Assembly: GCF_003576645.1 (NCBI RefSeq)
Contig: NC_044929.1
Coordinates: 19,782,033 to 19,846,032 of the forward strand
Source of the DNA: Ipomoea triloba
Lineage: Eukaryota > Streptophyta > Magnoliopsida > Solanales > Convolvulaceae
Direction of reading: 5' to 3'
DNA: 64,000 bases
Shown here: positions 23,684-33,691 of the stretch, one piece after another
How positions within the stretch are numbered: the first letter of the stretch is position 1
Layout: the number at the start of each line of letters is the position of its first letter
Program-made: the position numbers and the translations under genes
The notes under the pieces: model-generated
The model's database searches: none
The model's input: the letters and a program-made list of their open reading frames with translations, nothing else
What the model was told of the DNA's origin: nothing

Positions 23684-24055
23684 ACACATTTTGGATGCTG
23701 CTATTGAAATAGCTCTTCTAGCAATCTTTTTTGTTACTCCACCCATTTCATAAAGTATTCGATCGGGTTTCACAACAGCTACCCAATATTCAGGGGATCC
23801 TTTTCCCGAACCCATACGTATTTCCGCGGGTCGTACAGTAACTGGTTTATCTGGAAATATGTGTACCCATATCTTTACCCCACGACGTGCATTTCGTGTC
23901 ATTGCTCGTCGACCTGCTTCTATTTGTCTAGATGTGATCCAAGCAGGTTCAAGTGCTTGAAGAGCATATTTACCGAAACAAATATGATTACCTCCAGAAG
24001 ATATCCCCTTCATTCTTCCTCTATGTTGTTTACGGAATCTGGTTCTTTTGGGGTT
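23684..24055 (-). pseudogene. rpl16: rpl16 exon 2, first (decayed) nuclear copy of plastid DNA
   Basis: This is a plastid ribosomal protein L16 fragment without its exon 1. The 3' end is cut at about 23684, where the expected C-terminus (MPIRTQF...) is replaced by unrelated nuclear sequence. Compared with the copy at 25209-25650 it has at least five substitutions in the coding part. Four are C-to-T or G-to-A, giving Arg-to-His, Thr-to-Ile and Gly-to-Asp among others at positions where the second copy keeps the usual residues. It is not expected to be expressed. Confidence 0.88.
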
Positions 24056-24487
24056 ATAGTTGATGGTTGTTTCTCAATTCCATCTCTACTACAGAACTGG
24101 ACGTGAGAGTTTCTTCTCATCCAGCTCCTCGCGAATCACGAATAAAGGATTTCAAAATTTGGATTTTTAATAATGAAGTTCATTTCAATTAATTAAGATA
24201 TAATATTCAAAAAATGAAGTTAAGATATATATGTATTTTTTGAGGAATACGAAGAATCGTTAGTCATTTATATATCTTGTTTGAATAGATAATTCAACAT
24301 TTTCATATTAGTTTTACTAATATTGTATTATTATTGTAACTAATCCTTATTCTGTCTTTTATCCTATTGCTTTTGCAATAAAAAAAGAAAGTTTTCGCGG
24401 GCGAATATTTACTCTTTCAATTTCTATTTCAGTTGTAGGGCTAGCTCGTGACGTCTCAGATCTCAGAATAGATGAATAGATCTCCGA

Positions 24488-24515
24488 TTATCTCAGCAAT
24501 AGTGTCCCTACCCAT
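24488..24515 (-). pseudogene. rps8: First codons of plastid rps8, truncated
   Basis: The start ATG at 24515 reads MGRDTIAEII, the well-known beginning of plastid ribosomal protein S8. Plastid similarity then stops. It lies downstream of rpl14, as in plastid genomes. The spacer 24516-24737 contains a duplicated segment of about 50 bp ('tctttcaaatactccactag' twice, from 24646 and 24699). The segment 24287-24487 may be further plastid DNA that I could not assign. Confidence 0.75.
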
Positions 24516-24737
24516 GATGAACTATAATTATTGCGGCAAAAAAATTGGATACTATCAACGTGTTTTTTTACTTATTTGTCTATGAATTCTATTTTTCAAG
24601 AAAGATATATGCGTGAGACACATTCTACTCAATTTTGAATCTATTTCTTTCAAATACTCCACTAGAAACATATCACGATTTACTTTTCTAATACCTTTCT
24701 TTCAAATACTCCACTAGAAACATATCACGATTTCCTT

Positions 24738-25106
24738 TTATAATACTTCGGGAGCTAATGAAACTATTTTAGTAAAATTGAATTGTCTCAACTCTCGGGC
24801 GATTGCACCAAAAATTCTAGTTCCTTTTGGATTTCCTTCTTTATCAATAACAACTGCGGCATTGTCATCATATCGTATTATCATTCCGTTGTCACGTTTG
24901 AGTTCTTTACAGGTACGCACAATTACCGCTCTGACTACTTCGGATCTTTCTAGAGGCATATTAGGTACTGCTTCTTTGATAACAGCAACAATAATGTCAC
25001 CAATATGAGCATATCGACGATTGCTAGCTCCTATGATTCGAATACACATCAATTCTCGAGCCCCGCTGTTATCCGCTACATTTAAATGGGTCTGAGGTTG
25101 AATCAT
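24738..25106 (-). pseudogene. rpl14: Full-length plastid rpl14 copy in nuclear DNA, 122 codons, frame intact
   Basis: This is ribosomal protein L14 of the plastid large subunit, complete from [20 protein letters not shown] to the usual C-terminus [12 protein letters not shown]. The 122 codons are the normal plastid length. I chose the internal ATG at 25106 because upstream in-frame codons to 25181 are spacer sequence. The frame is undamaged, which suggests a recent transfer. With a plastid promoter and no transit peptide it should not produce a usable protein from the nucleus, so it is called a pseudogene despite the intact frame. Confidence 0.88.
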
Positions 25107-25208
25107 ATCATTTTTTTTACTCTGTTTTTTACAATGCAAAGGGCGAAGAAAAAAAGAAATATTTTTTGTCCACAAACACAAAAAGAAACCTGTGTTTTTG
25201 TTTCATTC

Positions 25209-25650
25209 CTAAGATTCCTTTCGGGTGGTTTTAGATTTTTCTTCTATCTCCGAACTAATGAATTGAGTTCGTATAGGCATTTTGGATGCTGCTATTGAAA
25301 TAGCTCTTCTGGCAATCTTTTTTGTTACTCCACCCATTTCATAAAGTATTCGACCGGGTTTCACAACAGCTACCCAATATTCAGGGGATCCTTTTCCCGA
25401 ACCCATACGTGTTTCCGCGGGTCGTACAGTAACTGGTTTATCTGGAAATATGCGTACCCATATCTTTCCCCCACGACGTGCATTTCGTGTCATTGCTCGT
25501 CGACCTGCTTCTATTTGTCTAGATGTGATCCAAGCAGGTTCAAGTGCTTGAAGAGCATATTTACCGAAACAAATATGATTACCTCCAGAAGATATCCCCT
25601 TCATTCTTCCTCTATGTTGTTTACGGAATCTGGTTCTTTTGGGGTTATAG
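25209..25650 (-). pseudogene. rpl16: rpl16 exon 2, second (well-preserved) nuclear copy of plastid DNA
   Basis: Exon 2 of plastid rpl16 starts near 25650 after group II intron sequence (25651-25877, including the 'cagctcctcgcgaa' region). It encodes [14 protein letters not shown] followed by [19 protein letters not shown] and the conserved [20 protein letters not shown] block. The 9-bp exon 1 is absent. The C-terminus reads MPIRTQF and then runs past the usual end to a stop at 25209, 102 bases above rpl14. It is well conserved and probably recent. Confidence 0.88.
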
Positions 25651-25877
25651 TTGATGGTTGTTTCTCAATTCCATCTCTACTACAGAACTGGACGTGAGAG
25701 TTTCTTCTCATCCAGCTCCTCGCGAATCACGAATAAAGGATTTCAAAATTTGGATTTTTAATAATGAAGTTCATTTCAATTAATTAAGATATAATATTCA
25801 AAAAATGAAGTTAAGATATATATGTATTTTTTGAGGAATACGAAGAATCGTTAGTCATTTATATATCTTGTTTGAAT

Positions 25878-27029
25878 TATCGCCATTTGTAGTGTATGAG
25901 GCGCAACACCCCATCCCGTTGGTGCGTTAATCTATAGTTTTTTCTGATTTCTTTTATTATTTATTTTTTCTTTTTTTTTCTTTCCCCGCATATTCTCTTT
26001 CTTAATCACACCTGCAAAAACTCTTAAAAAATTACAACTATTAGGGATGCTCTGAAAAGTTATTTATGAGAAAAATTATAATACGGAAAAGTGTAATATT
26101 TATGAAAACTCGACTCATCTCATGAATGAGGATTCATGAGATGGTCTCATATGAAATTTTGTTTTTTATCATACATTATATTGATATATGTATCTTGTAA
26201 GATAAGACTATTTTAATCAAATTTTAGTAAAATCTCATTTGAAGTTATTTATATTGTGTAACATAAAACTAATCTAATCCAGCCTTGGCGGATTCAGATG
26301 ACAACGTTTTAAAAAGTGTTATTGTATATAAGTGGATTTAATTTTTATTTTTTTTTTAGTTCTTCTCTAATGATTAATAATATTATGAGTGTGACTGGAT
26401 GAGCAAGGACAATATTATGCTAATCGAATTTTGTGTATTAAAGGGTGCGGGGTGGGGCCATTATCCATATAGTGAGGAACAGTAGGCTCCATGGCCTTCC
26501 AATTGTCTTATTTACTGATTTTTTTTTGTATTTTGTATTTTTTCTGCATTTTAACAGGATTTTAGCCGTAAATAAAAAGCAGTAATTAATTTAGGATATG
26601 ATTTTTTTTGAATTCAAATATAATATTTTGATTAGTATGTCTCAGGGTTTGTTGTGACTTTGACTCTAAGCAGGATGTAATCGAGTTATGTTCAAATATA
26701 AATTTAAAATTTAGTGTAATGTATGAAATTTGAAGTTTAAAATTTGAATTTAATTAATTTCTATTTTAAGAATATTCAATTTGAGTTGAAGTAAGTTTGC
26801 TTAAAAGTCAATTAACTAGTTTGAAAGCCTCATGTATATTTGATTAATTAATTAATTAATCAAATCTGTATAACCCAAAATTAGATTTTATGTAATGATT
26901 CTTCCAAATCAAACTCATTAGAATGTTGTATTGAATTCATTATGATTTTGAGTTATGATGAATTTCATATTTACGAATTTTTTTGGTGTTGTGTTCTAAA
27001 TTTCTTTTTTTAAATACTCCGTAAGCTCC
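25878..27029. other. AT-rich intergenic stretch, no gene seen
   Basis: No protein or RNA gene is visible. Near 26110-26160 there is a short imperfect palindrome ('catctcatgaatgaggattcatgagatgg') related in style to the 31.2-kb foldback. An alternating TTAA run lies near 26845-26865. Confidence 0.6.
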
Positions 27030-27560
27030 CTCCACCCGGCCTATGAAGTTAGTGTGTATCTCGGAGTAAGGTTACCTATGAAGTTAGTGTGTAGCTGTAC
27101 CTATGAAGTTAGTGTGTATCTACAGCTAGTGTGTAGCTGTACCTATGAAGTTAGTGTGTATCTACAGCTCCACTGTAGCTGTACCTATGAAGTTAGTGTG
27201 TATCTACAGCTCCACTCGGAGTAAGGTTACCTGGACCGGGGCATGGGAGTCCCTTACGCTGAAAGAATGGTCTGGGGCATGGGAGTCCATATGGACCACG
27301 ATAGTGTGTAGCTGTACCTATGAAGTTAGTGTGTATCTACAGCTAGTGTGTAGCTGTACCTATGAAGTTAGTGTGTATCTACAGCTCCACTGTAGCTGTA
27401 CCTATGAAGTTAGTGTGTATCTACAGCTCCACTCGGAGTAAGGTTACCTGGACCGGGGCATGGGAGTCCCTTACGCTGAAAGAATGGACTGGGGCATGGG
27501 AGTCCATATGGACCACGATACTATACTTGATTGACGATGGACCCCGATGCTATACTTGAT
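27030..27560. repeat. Nested tandem repeats: about 42-bp subunits inside two 217-bp units
   Basis: The word 'cctatgaagttagtgtgta' recurs at least eight times. Two larger units of 217 bp, about 27085-27301 and 27302-27518, each contain several subunits followed by a 'cggagtaaggttacctgg' block and a 'gcatgggagtcc' block. The subunits contain a short hairpin (TACAGCT...AGCTGTA). A final pair of 'gctatacttgattgac' words closes the array at about 27520-27565. The ORFs in the array only translate the repeat. Confidence 0.85.
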
Positions 27561-27611
27561 TGACAATGGCTCCAAACCGGGGAACAAGATCTAAAATGCA
27601 TTATTTGGCAG

Positions 27612-27684
27612 CACGCCCAATGGGACTCGAACCCACAATCGCTTGATTAGAAGTCAAGCGCCTTATCCATTAGGCCATGGGCGC
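27612..27684 (-). tRNA. tRNA-Arg (anticodon UCU)
   Basis: The 73-nt minus-strand sequence folds as a complete cloverleaf. The acceptor stem pairs GCGCCCA with TGGGCGT and discriminator G; the D stem is GCCT/AGGC; the anticodon stem CTTGA/TCAAG carries loop CTTCTAA with anticodon TCT; the T arm contains TTCGAGT. It differs from plastid trnR-UCU, so it is a nuclear-type gene. It has no intron and no encoded CCA. A short T-run (ATTTTAG), about 15 bases downstream, could serve as the Pol III terminator. Confidence 0.93.
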
Positions 27685-27699
27685 TAATTGATTGCATTA

Positions 27700-29089
27700 A
27701 GGTTCCATTTTAGAAAATTACTCATTTCAAGAAGTGTACATATTATATTAAACACCCTTCAGGTTCTCAGAACCACGAATAGGCACCACCGCTATACAAT
27801 ATTTTGGACAAGCATGTCCCTACTATTATAACATCCGCTATCTTTTTCACTATTGTTATCATGCACATGCATCCACCATATATTTTCTTATCGTTTTCAA
27901 TAATAATAATATATACCATTTATATATATGACACATTCCATCTCAGAATATCTAATAGATTTGAAACAATTAGAGAAAAAATCAATGACTTTTATAAATA
28001 ACTCAAATTTTAAAATGCGTTTAACAACACTATAGAGTGCACATATGTAAAATTAAAGAGTGCATATGTTAATAAATCAAGAAAGCTAAACTAAAAAATT
28101 AAACTAAAGCTAAAATGTAAGTACTTAACTCCTAAACAGTAAAAGGTAAACCTTTAAACTAAATTTAAAAGATTAAACCATAACTTCTAAAAGGCAAACC
28201 TTAAGTGCAATATTGCATTTTCACATTGAGTACACTTTATAGTATTGTTGAGTGTAATTTATAATATGGTGCATTTTAAAGATAATACTAAATTGTAAAG
28301 TGATGAACTTCTAAACCAAACTATAAAAACTAAACTCTAAACCAAACAAAAAAACTAAGGCATAAACTCTAAAATGTGAATCATTTTCCTACACTTCCAC
28401 ATGTTACGAAATGCACTCTATTGTGTTACTAAGTGCATTCCATAATGTTGCTATGTGCAGTGCACTTAATTAAAACTTGAATTATCTACAAAAATGCAAG
28501 TACATTTTTACTTCATCTCTTTATTTTGATATCGTTAAATTTTTCTATATAAACGGTTTTGACTGGTTAACTCTTTGGATATTTATATATGGTAATTTGG
28601 TGATATAGTGATATAGTGTTTTTTCCCCTTGTGGGCATGCAAGTGATAATTGATGAAAGCAAGTAGTTGTAGTAGGTGCTAACAAATGACAGATATGTTC
28701 TTTCCAATATTGTGAATTTGAAAGTATATTTGTTGAATTTTCTTTTTGTTGCCTTTAACATGACTCAGAGAGAATTTTTTTTTATCCAATAATTACATTA
28801 ATAGTCCATTTATCAACATTTCTAAACAATTGAATTAGTTTATATGTAATATAATATAATGATGCATATTTAGTGAAATTATATTGTACATTTTGTTAGC
28901 GATATAAAAAATAAAAAATATATCTTCATTAAGTACAAAATATACTCACTACACTAATACAAATGTTGTGTAACATCTCTCTAGATCGAGCCTTTGTTTT
29001 ACTACTATCTTTCAAGAGTCCAAAATTTTGCAAGGAAGCAATAAGCTATTCAATGTGACCCGCTGACCCCATATTAGTAAAGATGAAGA
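27700..29089. other. AT-rich intergenic stretch
   Basis: No gene is supported. The part at 28010-28470 contains repeated words such as 'aaactaaa' and 'gtgcattt', including 'gttacgaaatgcac' as in the hairpin at 41.7 kb. It may be a worn foldback element, but no clear ends are visible. Confidence 0.5.
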
Positions 29090-29480
29090 AATCTAGCCGT
29101 GATACGGGTGACTAAGTGAACGTAGCATACATGATTCTAGACTCAAAAGTTATGAGTTTGAATCCTATTAATATTTTCTTAGTTGAGCCTATCGCTTGAG
29201 ATATTTTTTTAGTGTGATTTAACTTTCTTGTGTAGTTTGCTAATTATTACACAAAAACCCTTTACGAGTTTGATTTGGAGTTGTCACTATGTATGGGTCT
29301 CCCTAATGTAATTTACTTTTCATGTGTGATTAGCAAACTATTATACATGATCACGAGTTCGATTCTTGCCAATACCTTATTACTCAAGGCTATCGCATGG
29401 GTCTTCCTATTTCCTAATAATGTGGTTTAGCTCTCTTATCAATCATTATTATATTGGTGCGCACATCTGTGTAGATCATA
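29090..29480 (+). mobile_element. Cluster of Au-like SINE fragments
   Basis: At least two overlapping pieces show the plan of a plant tRNA-derived SINE. There is an A-box-like 'tgactaagtgaacg' (29109), a B-box-like 'gagtttgaatcct' (29154), then a 'gagcctatcgcttgag' block and a 3' part 'cttgtgtagtttgctaattattacac'. A second copy begins with 'gagttcgattcttgcc' at 29353. Related fragments occur at 35.1 kb and 38.8 kb. The 3' block resembles the Au SINE family, judged from memory of that family. Confidence 0.5.
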
Positions 29481-30002
29481 CTATCAAATAATGTATCTTC
29501 AGTACACAAATAATGTATTTTTAGTATATTAAAAATGTATAATGTATACATTATTTGAGTACTGAAAGTACATTAATTTGTATAATGTACATCCCGTAAA
29601 CGAATAATGTACTTTTTTAATATTAAAAATATACTTTTGTTGTGTGGATCATAGTCTACACATTAATTTGCACTCTTCTATATGATTTATAGGTTATTAC
29701 ACAATAATGTATTTATATAGTGCACACCTTAAAATAGTGACTGGAGTTCCGTCACCAATAAATCCATAATTAATTCCTTTGCCTATGAAAAACCAAACTT
29801 ATTGCATGCATTTGCTAGCTCTCATTATTCGCCAGCCTTGCTGCATTAGCATTAATTACTTGGCCATGTCTTGGGAAGATCCATCTAACTACTCTCAGGT
29901 GGATTTCTTCTATCACGGTCGGCCTTTCACAAAAATGGTATATATACAATTTGCCATTTCAGCACAGCGTGAGGTTAAAATTATCTAGTTAAAAAGAAAA
30001 AA

Positions 30003-30350
30003 GAGTTAATACTATCTGAGTCCTTCGAATATATTGATTTTGTTAGGTTTAATCTTTAATTTTCAAATTGATCACCTGTGACCTTTCGACTTTCAAGTTG
30101 TTACTATCTATGGTTCAAATTAACCATAAATGGTCCTTCAACTATCAACTTTTAAGAAGTTGTGATCCTTCTAGGATGATCATGGCTAGTTACACATTTT
30201 GAAAGTACAGTTGAGGGACCATGGAGGGTTAACTTAGACTATGGATGCTAAAATTTGAAAGTCGAAAGACCATGATGGTCAATTTGAAAGTTTAAGATTA
30301 AATTAAACGTGACAAAATTATTCAACTCGGAGGATCCATATGACATTAAC
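30003..30350. mobile_element. Foldback MITE, about 350 bp
   Basis: The left half ('gttaatactatctgagtcct' to about 30170) matches the reverse complement of the right half (ending 'ggatccatatgacattaac') over nearly its whole length with moderate divergence. No coding capacity is visible. Flanks are purine-rich and similar (aagaaaaaag / aagaaagaat), so a target duplication is possible but not clean. Confidence 0.65.
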
Positions 30351-30423
30351 AAGAAAGAATTATTTCACATATTAAAACTATTGAAAGATATATATAGAGC
30401 AAATTTTTTCAATGCTTTCTACT

Positions 30424-31095
30424 AAGGCTATGTTTGGCAAACCTAGCTGAAAAGGTAGCTGAAAGCTAAAAAGTAGTTGAAAACTGAAAAGCTATAAGCT
30501 CGAAGCTGAAATCTGAAGAGCTATTAAGCTAGCTGTTATGCTTAAAAGTGTTTGGTAAAATTAGCTTTTTGATAAGCTGATAAATGTAAAAAGACTAAAA
30601 AGGACATCTTCATACAATTTAAATAGTTTTAAATTTAAATAGGTTTTTTATATATTAAAATATAAAATAGTGAAATCAATATATTTTAATAAAATATAAA
30701 GTAAGAACATATATTTGAAAACATATAAAGTAAAACAAAATGGTTATGATTCATAAGATTAGTTCATACAAAAATCAATGTTCAAACACAAATGTCAAAT
30801 TGAAATTACAACCAAACATATTGAAGAGAAAAAGTGAAGAAGGTTTAGTCAAAAAGGTTTTAATTGAAAATGGTAAATGATGTTATTTCTTTAAAATAGT
30901 AAGGTTAAAGATGGAAAAAAAAGTTAGGAAGCTACTAGCTTATTTTGAAACGCTACCTAAGGTAGCGCTCAAAAATAAGTTCTTATTTTAAGCTAATAGC
31001 TTATTTTAGGAACATTACCAAACCGACCTTATAGCTTATTAGTAGCTTAAAATAAGTTATAAGCTCCTAAATAAGCTCTGCCAAACAGAGCCTAA
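30424..31095. mobile_element. hAT-like MITE, about 670 bp
   Basis: The ends are inverted: 'aggctatgtttggcaaa' on the left and, reverse-complemented, 'aggctctgtttggcaga' on the right. The subterminal sequence is rich in AGCT words (agctgaaaag, aagctgataa, taagctcc). Such 'gttTGGcaaa' termini are common among nonautonomous plant hAT-type elements. I see no convincing target duplication. Confidence 0.55.
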
Positions 31096-31199
31096 AATTG
31101 AAAAGAGTAGTGATATTTTGATCAAATCATATAATTAAGTAAAGAAAATTAAAGAAGTGATTTCTTTCAAAATTGTCGTGTATTTCTTTTTCGACAAAA

Positions 31200-31372
31200 A
31201 TTTATGTGAGACCGTTTAATGAGTCTCAATTCGTGAGACGAACGGATATTTGATTAATGAAGTAAAAAATTCGATTCAAAAATTAAAGATTTGACTCATT
31301 AATCAAAGATCTGACCCGTCTCATGAATTGATACCCACTGAGACGGTCTCACATAAGTATTACCCTTATTTT
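31200..31372. mobile_element. Short palindromic MITE ('gtgagaccgt' family)
   Basis: The left end 'ttatgtgagaccgtttaatg' pairs with the right end 'ctgagacggtctcacataag', with 'attcgtgagacg'/'cgtctcatgaat' inside. This arrangement is a common small foldback repeat in plant genomes. No coding sequence. Confidence 0.65.
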
Positions 31373-33064
31373 TCTGGCAAGACAATACTATCTAGAATCT
31401 AAGACATCTTGATTCATGTTATCACATTTTCCAATTACACACTTGAAGAATCTCGCATTATCTAAGTAATTTGGAGGATTAAGATCTTTGGATCAAAATG
31501 AAATACAAAATTATTTATGAAAAACTTAGATTACATTTGAAATCTCGCTCTGCTCACTCAAGAACTAAAAATGTTAGGAAAAGCAACCATTGAAGCCTGT
31601 TTGGGATCCAGGGATCGGATGCTCCACACATAAATACCAAGGTTACTCTTACATCCACATGTTTAGTTTGTATTGGCTTAGTTACAACTATCATTAGATT
31701 TTCCTGTTATATATAAACACCATCTTTTTGTATTGGAAAAAAATATCACACTTTTATTATACTTAATTAATATATTTGAACTCCCAAAACACACTGAATG
31801 TATATATTTTTTTAAATCACACTTTAATTATACTTAATGTATAACATTTTAAGGTAATATAATATTCTTGGATACATAATTAACTTATTTAAAAGTAGAG
31901 AGTAAAAGCACATGGTTCATTTTATAAGTTATTGTATTAATTATCTACCAAAACTTTACATTGTATATCAATTTCATTTATTAATACGATGATAATTAAT
32001 ATTCAAAACTTGATGTCTCAATTTTATAATTGATTATCATCTATTCTTATATTATCTATTTCTAATTATTCAATTTTATGGTGATGAGTTTTTTTTTTAA
32101 AATAATAATAAATAAATAAAAAAGAAAAAAAAGAGGGGTGAAACCCTGGGGTGGATAGAGCCTAGGCTCTAATAGTATAATTGCCCTAGCAAATTGGCGA
32201 CCCCCCTTGAATTCTCAAGAATCAGACTCGCCGTTCTTTAGGGAGGCCGGGCTATCATGATCAATCCATTCAAAAATATTGATTGATATCATTATAAGCT
32301 AGGCGATCAGTGACCTTTATTCTACTCTTGAAAGATAGCTTCGAATTTTGATCCTAACCTTCCACTCTTTGATATTCCAAAATTGATGGTGATGAGTTTG
32401 AGAGCAATAAAATAATCACATGAACATACCCTAAGTAGGGAGTATAAAAGAAGAAATATGTCCTAGACTCCTTCCTACTTTTCGTGCGTCCGAAGATTTC
32501 ATTTGGCACAGTAAAAAGAAAGTGAGAGTTTGAAGAATAAGGTTAAAAAAAAATGGGAGTAGCAGATTAGACAAGTGGGGTATAAGTATGTGGTGGCAAA
32601 GGTACCCCACGTGACAAAGAGTCCATGATGGTAACGTACCACGTGACTTAGGAATTTCTTGTGATTCTTGTGACCAGTTCGATCTTCCAAGAGATTTTTG
32701 GTTTTAAAAATTCTTATTGCACAAATTTCTAATCAGTCCTTCAAGTATCAAACTAGTCTTCTTTTGCCCCACTGATTTGATATGCTTAACTATATTAACA
32801 TGTTGCACCTCCCAATTAGTCTGCCCATTACTCATTAAATAACTCAAAATAAGTCAAATTTTTACTTTGCTAGTAGCCACAAGATGCATGGTTTGAATTC
32901 TTAAGCCAAAAAAAGAAGAAGATGAATTTGATTTTATTATAAACACTAGTATACAAGTATTTGTGAGCTTATAACCTCTAGATCAACTGAGACACATCCC
33001 ATTATTTTACATTTTTCACCAGTCTAAGGCAAGAGAGGGGTTTGTGGTTGAAACTTATTACTCA
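31373..33064. other. AT-rich intergenic stretch with one GC-richer patch
   Basis: No gene is supported. The patch 32135-32260 ('ggggtgaaaccctggggtgg' to 'aggccgggctatcatg') stands out by composition and may come from a retroelement, but I cannot assign it. The remainder is low-complexity AT-rich DNA. Confidence 0.5.
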
Positions 33065-33073
33065 TTAAACAAA

Positions 33074-33682
33074 GAGTTTTTTCCACTTTTGGTCCTATGA
33101 CTTTAATGCCTCCGTCAATTTATGTACACAACTTTCATTCTTGACATAAGTAGTGCTTGACTTTGATTTGTTTTCCACTTTTAGTCCTTGACTTTGATTT
33201 TTTTTTCCACTTCTAGTCCTTTCGGCCATTTGAGCGATAATTTTTAATTGGAATCAACAAACTGTTGTGCCATTAAGGGTAAATAATGTTTAATGTATTT
33301 AGGGCTTTATCAAAAGACACTTTTACCCTTAATGGCACAACAATTTGTTGATTCCGATTAAAAATTGTCGCTTAAAAGGCAAAACAGAACAAGCAAATTA
33401 AATAACTTTTTTTTTTCTTATTTTTTCTCTGATTTTATTTATAAATATATTTAGGACTTTATCATAAGACACTTTTACCCTTAATGGCACAATAATTTTT
33501 TGATTTCAATTAAAAGTTGTCGCTCAGATGGCCAAAAAGACTAAAAGTGGAAAAAAAATCAAAGTCAAGGACTAAAAGTGAAAAACAAATCAAAGTCAAG
33601 CACTACTTATGTCAGGAATGAAAGTTGTGTACCTAAATTAACGGAGACACTAAAGTCATAGAACTAAAAGTGGAAAAAACTC
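33074..33682. mobile_element. Nonautonomous Mutator-like MITE, 609 bp, with perfect 9-bp target duplication
   Basis: The ends GAGTTTTTTCCACTTTT and, inverted, AAAAGTGGAAAAAACTC are perfect mirror images, and the inverted homology continues inward for about 170 bases. The flanks carry the direct repeat TTAAACAAA at 33065-33073 and 33683-33691. A 9-bp duplication together with long inverted repeats is the hallmark of Mutator-type insertion. An internal block ('acacttttacccttaatggc') occurs twice directly, near 33325 and 33470, and once in a related inverted form near 33280. Confidence 0.88.
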
Positions 33683-33691
33683 TTAAACAAA

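Larger units (their letters stand above)
23684..25877 (-). other. Nuclear plastid DNA insertion (NUPT): rpl16, rpl14, rps8 start, rpl16 again
   Basis: Reading from high to low coordinates gives the 3' part of the rpl16 intron and exon 2 (25877-25209), rpl14 (25106-24738), a spacer, and the start of rps8 (24515 to about 24488). This is the order of the plastid ribosomal-protein cluster. After the rps8 fragment the plastid match is lost, and a second copy of the rpl16 intron and exon 2 follows (24286-23684). The two rpl16 pieces align at an offset of 1,591 bases. The flanks are ordinary nuclear AT-rich DNA, so this is a plastid insertion that was partly duplicated or rearranged. Confidence 0.88.

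Noticed and set aside
24738..25106. rpl14 as a functional nuclear gene
   Set aside because: The frame is intact, but there is no transit peptide and the flanking plastid spacer and neighbouring rpl16 show a passive plastid DNA insertion.
27145..27559. ORFs repeating PMKLVCIYSST
   Set aside because: They only translate the tandem repeat; there is no independent evidence of a protein.
27030..27560. CRISPR-like array
   Set aside because: Repeats are variable in length and directly adjacent with no unique spacers, and the window is a plant nuclear genome.
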